A stretch of DNA of 64,000 bases from Turbatrix aceti (taxonomy: Eukaryota > Nematoda > Chromadorea > Rhabditida > Panagrolaimidae). Under the pieces are notes generated by a model. The model saw only the letters and a program-made list of their open reading frames with translations, was not told where the DNA came from and did not search any database. The stretch's first letter is position 1; every line of letters begins with the position of its first letter. The position numbers were made by a program, and so were the translations under genes. Shown in pieces: positions 24,501 through 36,500 of this stretch. The stretch spans positions 1,922,001 through 1,986,000 of the forward strand of contig OZ017767.1 of the NCBI GenBank assembly GCA_963969345.1. The letters are read 5' to 3'.

Positions 24501-25087
24501 GAAAACGCGAGTACGAGTAATAGATGTAAATGTAAAAATCAAAACGTATGTATGTATATTTAATTCTCTGACAGATTATAAAATTAGCTGCCTGATGTTT
24601 TGGTGATGCAATTTGCAATTTTTTACTATTAAATGGTGTTGAATCAAAAAATAAATTAAAATATAAATTAAGGAGAAAACGTACTAGGCATAAGTAAAGT
24701 AGTGAATTTTTTTGACAGCCGCACTTGAAGTTCCCACACTTGAATTTCCTTCCCCCTTTGATCAAGTGGTCAGCCAACAAACACATAATATTTCTTTTTA
24801 AAAAAGCCAGGGCCGGCAAAGGCAAACCGTCTAGTACATGCTTCGGTCGGGAATTGAAAAGTGGTCTGTGAGAACGTATGCCGAAATCTGAGAATCGCTA
24901 AAGAGCACTCCTTTTTTCATCTTTTTTATGCCAGTCAGTCAGTAGTCAGTCACTTTGGACAAGCTAAACTACTTCACTTTCTGATGACGGGGACGGGACA
25001 CATTGCACGTCGTCCAAAACAAAACTGAATTTTTTATTGACAAGTAATTTGGTCAAAAGTACGGTCAAACAAGGTGGGTTGTTTTTG

Positions 25088-25195
25088 ATATTTTTGAACG
25101 ATAAAATACAAATCAAACGAAAAAACTGTTATCTCCAAAGAACTGGAAAAATTATATTTTTGAACGATAAAATTCAAATCAAACGAAAAAAACTG
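25088..25195. repeat. Local 66-bp-offset duplication carrying AAAAACTG
   Basis: A 41-bp segment (25088-25128) recurs almost exactly at 25154-25195. Both copies end in the polar motif AAAAACTG. The intervening 25 bp are unrelated. This shows one way in which the motif can multiply locally. Confidence 0.8.
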
Positions 25196-27566
25196 GTATC
25201 AATGTTTGATAGGCGCGGAAAAATATTTTTAAGTACAAAAAAAATCACATCCTGGGGTCATCGAACGCTGTGAACTCACAATTTCGGTCGCCGCAAAAAC
25301 TGTGATGACGCTTGGTACTACTGTAACTGCGTAAAACGAACCGTGTGTTATCATTTTACAAACGGAAAAAAATGCATGTAAAAAATTTAAAAAAAAATAT
25401 TTAAATTATTAATAGTCAAAGTAAAAAAACTGTTCTCACGTTAATGACAACAACTTATTTTATGTAATACTTTTTATAAAAAAAATTTTTTGTAAAACAA
25501 AATTTTTGATCAACGAATATTGATAAAAAAAAGTGGCCAAACATGATTCATACGTTTGACGTCAATAAAAAAACTTCGCATCATAATAAAAATAACTGTT
25601 GGAGTATTTCTAATGCGCTCTTACACATCAAAATCCGTGTTTTCAACAAAAAAACAGAGACAAAAACATTGGAAAACAATGGAGGCCAGCTCTGCAGGAT
25701 CCGTTCCCCTGATGTCAGGTCCGAACAATGGTGCAGCACAAAGGCAAAGAAAAGTACCCCAAGGGTTATTACGAATAATATGCATACGAAATGCCCGACA
25801 GACCAACGATTCAGTGCGAAAAGTTGGCAAAAAAACACGTCAACTTGTTTTTTTTGGTGGCTTTTGGGGTAAAAAAGAACAAAAAATCTGCAAAAACCAG
25901 AAGCGCATAATTAATTTTAAATACAAGAAAAAGTAGAGATGCGAAAATTGTATAATAAGTCGGTTTAAAACGATTAAAAATAATACATATTACAATTTTG
26001 TACATACATTTGTATCTTTCAAATGAACACTGAATTTTTGTTCAAAAATACAATACCTAAATTTTTTCACTTAATCTGCATACATTTTATACTGCCGACG
26101 TGAACAAATTTTTCGGTGTTCAATGAAATTCAGCCCAATAGTAATTCTTTTCGCAAGAAAACAACATCACCTGTCAGAAATGTCATGCCGAGAAAATCAG
26201 AAGAAAAAACAGGTGAAGAGGCGGAAAATAATAATTTTCAAAACCCAGTGAATGGTTAACACTTGTAAAAAATTGTAGTATAAGTGTCAGTGTCACCTCG
26301 CAAAAGGTTACAGCGGTTGGTGGTCGGAGGGAACACCTGGAGTGCTTATTATCCTCGTGATGCATGCAAAATATTTCTAACTAGTATAAATTGTCATTGA
26401 CAACAAATAAAAAACTGGAGAACATTTATTGTAAAATTTGTAAAATTAGTAACACAAAAAAAATATTTAGAAAAACAAAAATTTTCTCAAAATCAAATCA
26501 GCCAGGCTATCATCACCAAGAAAAAACACACTGGAGCAAATAACGGAGCACATTTAAAATTTTGACACCTATCAATAAAAAGACTACATTGTGTTTTTGG
26601 CCCACGCCACATCAAAAAAAGTGCAACAACTGCTGGATGGACTGGGTTGTTGCTTTTGCACCGGTGCAGCTGACTTTTGTTATAATTAGTGATGATCTGA
26701 TTCTGTCAGTTGGGAGCCCTTTGTGATGTCAATGAATTGATACTTGCCATTAAAACATGTTTTGTTCCGCATTTTTTATTTAATTGCATTTTTAACCTGA
26801 TTTCACAATTAAATTTATTAGAACAGAATATTTAAACTGGTTGGTACAAGCTTGGAACAAACCCCATTGATTAAATATATGCTTTACATTTTATTAATTG
26901 TTAGCTGCGCTTTATTTGCCATTCAATCCTTGATTACGCAATTAGTTGATTGTTTTTTATTGAAGACTCATTAACTGTAGCGCTCTCGGTATTCACTGAT
27001 TGGTTGAAGTCAACGCGCGCTTGTTAGGACGCTAGAACCAGGATTTTTACCCTCGCAACCTGCTATGGGTACGGTAAGTTCCGTCGGTACCTACAAAAAA
27101 GGAACCAACTTTGCAGTACGTATCGACCAGTCTGAGGTATTCAATAATTCTCTCAGTCACTGTCAAAGAAGTCGCTCCTCTTCTTGCGCTTTAGAAAATG
27201 GCCGCACCCCGATCGCCACCGTCGCAGAATTATTTGTGTTCCCTCAAGTAAATATATATATTTTTTTTTTGCAAATTAGCAGTATAAATATTAGCAGTTG
27301 AACAAAAAACAGTTCTTTTTGTTAAAACAATCAATAAAGCCCTCCAAAAAAAACTGGTTTGTATGGACACGTAAAATTTAGTAATTCAAAAAATAGTTAT
27401 TTGTGAAATTATGGAACATTTTAATTAATTTTTTTAACGGATTTGTGATTTGTAATATTTTTGTAAACAATTAATTTTTTCTTATATGAAATAAAAAAAA
27501 ACTGGATAGATTATTTACTTTCTTGATAATACATATTTTTGTTAACTGGTATACACTTATCGAGCA

Positions 27567-30500
27567 TCAAAATCCCCTAAAATCTAAAGAATCTGAAATC
27601 GTCGGTGGTGGAGCTTGAGGCGTAGGCTCGGTATTGTGCGTGCGTCCAAAGCACGCAAAAAATGACTTGAAAGAACTGTTTCTGAAATTTTTGTAAAGAT
27701 CTTTGCTCTTTTCTCGATATGATTTGATGACGCAGATTGTCATGAGGGCGTTTACAGTTGGCAACAGTGACCATAGAGAGCTGGTGGCAATGCCGAAACC
27801 TGGGATACTGATGTTGAGTAGACCGAGTAAAACTAGGGCTGAACAGGGGAGTAGGCAGAATACGGAGGGGACGATGGCCTTAAAACTGTCAAAAATCATC
27901 TTTAGCATGTATTATGTTTTTAACTAAAGTATAAACAAATTTTTAGTACTTCTTGGTAAACGAATTTTTTGTATAAAAATTTTAACTTAATTTTAATTCA
28001 TTATTGTTGAGACCACGCAAAATGGTCTCGACGCGAAACTTAGGCAACGCTTTCTTTCCCCCTCTCGTGCAGACGAGTTGTCGTGCACGAGGTCCCTGGT
28101 GATCAGTCGGGAATCGGAAGACTGTTCAACCGGTAAGCGTTCTGTCCTTAATGTCCACAAATATATTATCCCCTTTCTCTTCAGGTAGAAACCGTGCCAA
28201 AAGATTGTATCCCAAACGCCTGTCCCGGACACACTGGAGGATCCGACAGGTATGCCCTCGTTCTTGTATTATTGAATTATATATGTGGTTTTATAGGCGT
28301 TTGGTTTGAGATCAATAAAGGATCAAAACCCTGAGATACAACAACTGGTGACCAGAGGAATTCGTTAACCATGCCCAGCTTTACGATGACACCGGAAGAA
28401 TTTGAGAAGATGATGGCTCGCTGTACCATGGCAAGTGAAGAAGGGCCTTACCGAGTCGAAGTCGAACTACTACCCCATGCGCCAGAAAACCCGGAGACCT
28501 TCAGGAATTGGCTGAGCCGCATTGAACTGGCGCTCGATCGAGCACCGCCGTCATGGGATGATAAGAGGAAGACAGCGTTCGTACTAGAGAAAATGTCACC
28601 AGAAGCGTTCAATCAGTACGTCAATGCAGAAAGTCCGGAAGACGTCAAGAACAAGACGTACAAACAGACAATTGAGAAGCTCAAGAAACGAAGCAATGTC
28701 CACCACAGTGAATTCAGTCTACGCCATACTTTCTTCCAAGAAACCAGAAAGCCAGGCGAAGGAATGGATGAATTCTTCGGCCGCATGTACGCCCTATCCA
28801 TCCAGGCAGACATCGCAAAAATGACCGGAGAAACACTTGTCGCCTACGTCCTACTAACCAAAATGAACCAACCGGAGGACAGAAAGGCCAGGGAAAAGCT
28901 GTTGTCGTTCGTACGGAAAGACACCGAGAAGAACATGACATTCGCAGCTCTGAGAACCGCCCTGGTTGAATTTCTTACCAGTGAGAAGGAGATTCAGACG
29001 CTGTCCAACGCAAGCACGAAAAGCGAAGTGGTGGCCAGGGCGCAACGGGAAGCACCACGGGGTGGTTGGAATCCTCAGGAACGACGCCAAATCGGAACGG
29101 CGCAAGGAGACAGCTGTTTATCGTGCGGAGGAAACCACCCCCGGGCCCAGTGTCGATTCCGCGACAGCAAATGCTACAACTGTCAAGGAACGGGACACAT
29201 CAAGAAAGCCTGCAAGAAAGGGCTACAACCATACGCACGAAGGGTAACGGCGCCAAACTCCGAACCTCTGGGTGAAGAAAGGGAGGCCGAGTCATACGCA
29301 GCGAATTGGGCCGAAGTCTACGACGTTTACCGATTCGGGCAAAACGGAAAGTTCCCGTTCCGACAGAAGATGATCAACGTGAATGGTCGACCAACGCATT
29401 TTCTGCTCGACTCCGGAGCCGACATCAGCATCCTTCCGTTGGAGGTGGCCACACGCTTCAACATCCCGCTACGACCAACGACGACAGTAGCACGCACGAT
29501 GCAGGGAGTACTAACACCGTTTGCCGGTACCTTCGACGTAGTCATGAAGTACGGGGACCGATCAACTCGCCAAACGATCTACGCCCACCCTGACGCCGTA
29601 GACAATCTTCTCGGGTGCCCCGCGATGATCGGCTTGAACATCTGGCAGGAAGAAGAAGAAAAACGCGTCATGCGAACCGGACTTGAGGCAGAGGCGGAGG
29701 CATCGTCGGACAACCCGATGCTAAAGGAAATGAAAAGGACATACCCAGAAGTGTTCAAGGATGGTCTAGGATGCTGCACGAAAGCAAAAGCACATCTCAA
29801 ACTGAAAGAAGGAGCTAGACCAGTATTCTGCCGAGCCAGACCCGTCCCCCATGCTTACCTGGCCAAATTGGAAGCGGAGTATCGTAGACTCGAGGGGATG
29901 GCCGTCACCGAACCAACCGACCACACGCACTGGGCATCACCGACGATCGCACTGACGAAGCCGAATGGCGAGACGAGGCTGTGCGTAGACTTCTCGACCG
30001 GGTTGAATGCCGCTCTCGAAGATCACGGCCACCCGCTACCAGCACCGGAAGACCTTTTTGCTATGGTAAACGGAGCAAAATGTTTCTCTCAGATTGACCT
30101 GAAGGACGCCTATTTGCAGGTCCCACTCGACGAGGAATCCAAAGACCTATGCGTAATGCATACGCATCGAGGCTTGTACCGGTACCAACGACTTCCATTT
30201 GGCATCAAGACGGCCCCTGCTATCTTTCAGCAGATCATGGACCAGATGCTGGCCGGACTACCCTTCGCGCTCTGTTACCTGGACGACATATTGATCGCTA
30301 GCGCTGACGAAACGACGCACCGCAAACATGTGGAAGAAGTGTTGCAACGTATTCAGGATTTCGGTTTCCGGGTGAAAGCGGAGAAATGCAAATTTGGCTG
30401 CCAGACCGTGAAATTTCTGGGTTTTATAATCGACCAGAATGGCCGCAGACCTGACCCGGCCAAGATCCAGGCAATCACAGGAATGCCACCGCCCAAGAAC

Positions 30501-33500
30501 GTGAGCCAGCTGCGTTCCCTGAACGGGATGATCAATCATTATCAAGTCTTCATCGCCAAGCTGAGAGATCTACGACAACCGTTAGATGATCTACTAAAGA
30601 AGGACGTGCCCTGGTCCTGGGGCGAAGAACAGCAACGCGCGTTCGAGAAGTGCAAAGAAGCCCTCGCATCGGACCTGGCCATCATGCATTTCAACCCAGA
30701 GTATCCAATCATCGTCTCCGCGGATGCCAGCGAGTACGGAATTGGAGCCGTCATCCAACACCGCCTCCCGGGTGGGGAGCTGAAAGCCGTTGCGCACGCG
30801 AGCCGAAGCCTGACGCCGGTGGAGAAGAAATACGGCCAAGGCGAAAAGGAAGCATTGGCGCTTGTTTACGCGGTGACAAAATTCAGGAAAATGCTCGCAG
30901 GCAGGCGATTCCACCTCCAAACTGATCACCGGCCACTCCTCGCCATATTTGGATCCAAGGAAGGCATCAAAGCCACCAGCGCCAGCCGTCTTCAGAGGTG
31001 GGCCACGCTCCTGCTGGGGTATGATTTTACCCTGTCATACGTCAACACGACACAATTTGGACAAGCCGACGCACTCTCGCGACTGATAGCTGCTTACCCC
31101 AGAGACGAAGAAGACGAGATGATCGTGGCGATGACCCAGGTGGACACCGATCTCAAGGGTGTTCTACAAGAAGTGGCACTGGGAGCCCCCGAGGTGGGGC
31201 ATGTCACGAGAAACGACCCGTTATTACAAGAAATAACCCGATTTGTATTACGAGGGTGGCCAACCAGAGCCGAACTGGGAACCCACCGATGGCACAGAGA
31301 ACTGGCTCCGTTTTACCCACTGCGAGAGAAGTTACAGCTCCAACAGAATTGCCTCCTGTACGGGGATCGAGTGCTCATCCCACAACGACTCCGGGCCCGC
31401 GCTCTCCGACTATTGCACGCTACACACCCCGGAACGACCCGTATGAAGTTGCTGGCGTCGAGTTATCTGTTCTGGCCCGGATTGCTGAAGGACATCGAGC
31501 GCCATGTCGAAAACTGCGGAGACTGCCAACGCGCACAGCCACCGACCAGATTGGCCCCATTGCACCCATGGCCTGCCACCTCCCGTCCGTTGGAGCGCGT
31601 CCACATGGATTTCGCGGGGCCGATAGCTGGAAAAATGCTCCTGGTAGGTGTAGACGCATTTTCGCACTTCCCATTCGTGTACGTCATGAAGTCCACTACG
31701 GCCGAAGCACTGGTCGTGACGATGACAGCGTTCTGCCACAATTTTGGCATACCAGAACTTCTAGTAACCGACAACGGACCGCAATTCCGCTCGGAAACGT
31801 TTCAACGGTTTTGTCGGGCAAACCTCATCCGGAAAATGTACTCGCCAGCCTACCAACCACAAAGCAATGGCCTGGGAGAACGCTACGTCCAGGTGATCAA
31901 GAAGATTCTAGCAAAGAATCCTACGATGGAACTCCCCACGGCTCTGCAACTGGGATTGTCACAGTACCGAAACACCCCTAATGCTAGGAACGTTGACCAG
32001 AAGTCCCCGGCCGAAGCATTCTTCGGAAGACCCATCAGGTCCACGTTGGATTTGTTGAAGCCAGTCCGTCGGCACGCACCCGCACCACCATCGAGAGAGC
32101 AAGAAGCCATGAAGAGACAGTACGATAACCGCCACGGAGTCCGACAACGCAGTTTCCACCCAGGAGACATGGTCTGGTACCGCCGCCAACGACATGAGCA
32201 ACCAGAAGAGGGTATGATTATTAAAGCCTGCGGAAATGCCCTGTATGAAGTGGAGAAAGGAGATGGAACCACGCAACAGTTCCATGCGAACCAAATCCAG
32301 CGAGCTCCAAACCAACCGGCCAGGGAAGTCGACCGGGGAATTGACGAGGAACCGCTCGAAGACCTGAGCGCGGCGGAAGAAGAAGAAGGAGACGGAGATA
32401 CGGCCGACGAAGAAGAAGACCGAGCGTCACAAAACAACGAAGAAGCCGAAGTCGAGCAAGAAGCGGAGGTCGAACACCTGCCAGCAGAAGAACCTCTCGC
32501 AGCCCCAGGAACCACGACAGGACGGCCGAAACGGATTAGAAGAGAGCCCAACCGTCTCGTCATCGACCCACAGGCCGGCCCACGCTACAACGAAGAACGC
32601 CGGTAAAAATGATCCCCGATCTCAGACCCCTGTAGATGTAAGCCCCCCCCCCTTGATAACTATCTAATAATAATGGCAGAGGGAAGTGTTGAGACCACGC
32701 AAAATGGTCTCGACGCGAAACTTAGGCAACGCTTTCTTTCCCCCTCTCGTGCAGACGAGTTGTCGTGCACGAGGTCCCTGGTGATCAGTCGGGAATCGGA
32801 AGACTGTTCAACCGGTAAGCGTTCTGTCCTTAATGTCCACAAATATATTATCCCCTTTCTCTTCAGGTAGAAACCGTGCCAAAAGATTGTATCCCAAACG
32901 CCTGTCCCGGACACACTGGAGGATCCGACAGGTATGCCCTCGTTCTTGTATTATTGAATTATATATGTGGTTTTATAGGCGTTTGGTTTGAGATCAATAA
33001 AGGATCAAAACCCTGAGATACAACAATTATTAAGTTAAAATTTTAATTCACTTGTTTTAATTCATTAATTAAAAATGGTTTAAACACTGCTCTGGTTTTT
33101 TCTTGCATTTGAATTTTAATTAATAAACTGAAGTTTTACTTACCTGAGCAAGCATAGCTTTGTTAATTTGCTTGTGTATCTCCTGAGTCGTAGGCGACAT
33201 TTGTTTCTGAATACACTTCAGCTGTCCGTACACAATCAAACTCGTCGTCATAATAACCAAAAATGCAAAAGTGTTGATAAAACACAACGCGCCAAGCAAC
33301 AATTTTGTATCTGCTTTGGCCAGGTTGGAGAACAGGTAAGTTGGCACTCCGAACGCGTAAAATGTGTCTTCGGCAAGAACATCTCGCATATCAGTATTCA
33401 GCTTCATAGAGACGGGCCAAAAAACGGTGATAACCAAAACACCGTAGCACACTGCTAAAACCAGGGATATAAAAAGTGCTGCAGCGTATTTGTAAGATCT

Positions 33501-36500
33501 GAGTTTCACGTCGTGAACAATCAGAAAATATCGATAGATAAATTGAAGAGGCACGCAGCTGACGCACGAGAAAATGGATATCATCCAGATAAATACAGCG
33601 ATGACGAGATACGGTAGGTCTAGGTTGGAAAGACCTCCGTTGAGCATGATAAAAATTGTGCCGTGCTTCAATTCGCAGTGCTAAAATTTATGTACAAAAA
33701 ACTGTCGATGAAGAATAACTGAACGAATGTTTTAAAGAATGTATTACGTCTTTAAAACCAATTTTTGACAACGTTGCAAAAAAAACTGAAATGAGGTAAG
33801 ACTTTTTAAAAAATCAAAAAATGGTTGGTAATGCTATTATAAATAATATTTTTAAATAACAAAAAAAACAATTTAAAAACCATAATTTATATCAGAAATT
33901 GCAAGTTATTACTCAATCTTTGTGTGACTCATGTCAGTTTCTACGTGTTTTGTTTAATATTTGCCGAAGACAGTTTTTTAATGTTTTTATCTTGCAAAAA
34001 AGTTTTTTTTAACTCAAAAACAGTTGCAGTCGGCTATCATGAATTGAACTTATAAAAACAAAAAGAATTCTTATCAGTTTATGCATAATGTCGCCGAAAC
34101 AAAATTACAGTTTTTTAAAACTGTAACAAAATTAGTCATTTAAAAAAGTCCTGCATTAGCCACAATTTATACAATGTTATAAACTGTATAAATGATTTAT
34201 TAATTCAAATCTTTAAATAAAGATAAATAGGTTCGTATTTTTTTAAATGTTTAAAAACGCAATAACTTAAGAGGGACTCTGCGAGCCGATTTTGGAATAA
34301 GGTGAAAGCCGCGACCCAGCTAATTTACAACTTCAAATGTTTTGTGCCCAAGTTGTAGGGGGGCCTATGGGAGACTCCAAATGGGCCATAATAGATTTTT
34401 CAGATGCCGGATTCTGGAGCTAGGGCTTCTCGAATGTTTCGACGTCAAAATTTCAAACTGCTTCTAAAAATCTGATTTTTGGCATACAGGGGTATCTTGG
34501 CACGAGAAATCGACTGGTGTATTCCGATTTTTCAAAAAACATCTGACTTTTTTGAAAAAATTGATTTTCTTCAATTTACCTGTTTTTACCGTCAAAAATT
34601 GGCTGTGGCGTCCGATAGAGGATCCTCCAGCGGGTTTTGACACCGGAATCTGAAAGCCCGTCTTTTTTGACGTCGATTGAGGTATTACACAAAAAAAATT
34701 ATGTCCCTTTATTTGACCAACACTAGGCTTGTATGGCGCGCACTTGGTAAAAAAACACCTTTGTCGAGTTTCCGAAATGAATATTTTTATAGTTGGAAAA
34801 ATCTAATTTGTGGTTTCCGGGGGTATTTTGGCACGAGAAATCGACTGGTGTATTCAGATTTCTCAAAAAACATCTGATTTTTATGAAAAACTTGATGGTT
34901 GATGTTTTACCGTTATTTACCGTCACAAAAATGGCTGCAGCGCCCAAGGGCAGGTCTTCCAGGCAGGTTTGATGCCAGAATCGGTTTCCCCATCTTTTTC
35001 GACGTCGATTGATGTATAACACAGAAAAATTGAGGTGCCTTTCTTTGACCATAGCCAGGTTTTTATCGCGCGCACTAGGTACAAACACCCTTTTTTTGCG
35101 TCATTGACCGAAAAAGACGTGGGCGCTTTTGTTTTATGTGCTTACGGTCACCTGGGTATGTTTAGACAGGTCCCAAAAATTGTTTTTAGCGACTTGCGCT
35201 CCTTATCAGATAATTGAAGCGGTAAATTACGATATTTCAGTTTCATGTTTTTTTAATGCCAGTGACAATACACAAAATAATCGGATGATCAGCGCAAGTC
35301 GCTAAAAACAATATTTAGGACATGCCTGAACACACCCAGGTGACCGTGAGCACATAAAACAAAAATTGGCTTCAGGGCTTTTTTTTGAACATGACTCCTG
35401 TTACGCGCGCCCACGTCTTTTTCGGTCAATGACGCAAAAAAAGGTGTTTGCACCAAGTGCGCGCGATAAAAACCTGGCTATGGTCAAAGAAAGGCACCTC
35501 AATTTTTCTGTGTTATACATCAATCGACGTCGAAAAAGATGGGGAAACCGATTCTGGCATCAAAACTGCCTGGAAGATTCTCCCTCGGGCGCTGCAGCCA
35601 ATTTTGTGACGGTAAATAACGGTAAAACATCAACCATCAAGTTTTTCATAAAAATCAGATGTTTTTTGAGAAATCTAAATACACCAGTCGATTTCTCGTG
35701 CCAAAATACCCCCGGAAACCACAAATTAGATTTTTCCAACTATAAAAATATTTATTTCGGAAACTCGACAAAGGTGTTTTTTTACCAAGTGCGCGCCATA
35801 CAAGCCTAGTGTTGGTCAAATAAAGGGACATAATTTTTTTTGTGTAATACCTCAATCGACGTCAAAAAAGACGGGCTTTCAGATTCCGGTGTCAAAACCC
35901 GCTGGAGGATCCTCTCTCGGACGCCACAGCCAATTTTTGACGGTAAAAACAGGTAAATAGAAGAAAATCAATTTTTTCAAAAAAGTCAGATGTTTTTTGA
36001 AAAATCGGAATACACCAGTCGATTTCTCGTGCCAAGATACCCCTGTATGCCAAAAATCAGATTTTTAGAAGCAGTTTGAAATTTTGACGTCGAAACATTC
36101 GAGAAGCCCTAGCTCCAGAATCCGGCATCTGAAAAATCTATTATGGCCCATTTGGAGTCTCCCATAGGCCCCCCTACAACTTGGGCACAAAACATTTGAA
36201 GTTGTAAATTAGCTGGGTCGCCGACCTCAAATCGGCTCGCAGAGTCCCTTTTAAATTTTTATCGGCACAAATTTCTCACCAGTTTAGTAATGCCATTAAC
36301 AATGGCATAAATAGTGTCAATAATACAGTTCTGAACCAAAATCGGCTTGTAATCGTTCATAAAATGAGTCGAGTGATTGCCAATCAACCACAGTAAAAAG
36401 TAGTTTAGCGTCATGCCAATCATTGTGAACACAATGATGAAAATGTTCACGCAGTATCTTAAATCTATGTTTTCTAACGACATCATACCGCCGCTCTCGA

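Larger units (their letters stand above)
17933..27566. other. Gene-poor intergenic region, 9.6 kb
   Basis: Mostly A-run-rich DNA with AAAACTG motifs at roughly 20 positions and almost none in reverse. Islands of balanced composition occur near 19010-19170, 21250-21600, 22300-22650 and 27000-27240. The last has a plus-strand ATG followed by GTAAGT, too little to call an exon. Hairpins, triplet runs and a short duplication are listed separately. No protein-coding gene was recognised. Confidence 0.4.
28005..33025 (+). mobile_element. Ty3/gypsy LTR retrotransposon, 5,021 bp, apparently intact
   Basis: Two 339-bp LTRs that read as identical (28005-28343 and 32687-33025) bound a primer-binding site, one long gag-pol frame and a purine tract. 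The 5-bp duplication ATTAT flanks it. Domain order protease, reverse transcriptase, RNase H, integrase defines Ty3/gypsy. The integrase resembles the Mag/K02A2.6-like type, an inference from its motifs. There is no envelope-like frame. The element lies in intron 2 of the chemoreceptor gene, on the opposite strand. Identical LTRs imply a recent insertion. Confidence 0.95.

Noticed and set aside
12000..27000. Replication-strand asymmetry as the sole cause of motif polarity
   Set aside because: Set aside as less likely because the orientation also flips at the convergent gene boundary near 60.2 kb; it is not excluded without genome-wide data.
34723..35809. Open frames of about 120-150 codons in both arms of the palindrome with nearly the same translation
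   Set aside because: The similarity simply reflects the inverted arms; the translation has no recognisable domain and each is confined to its arm.
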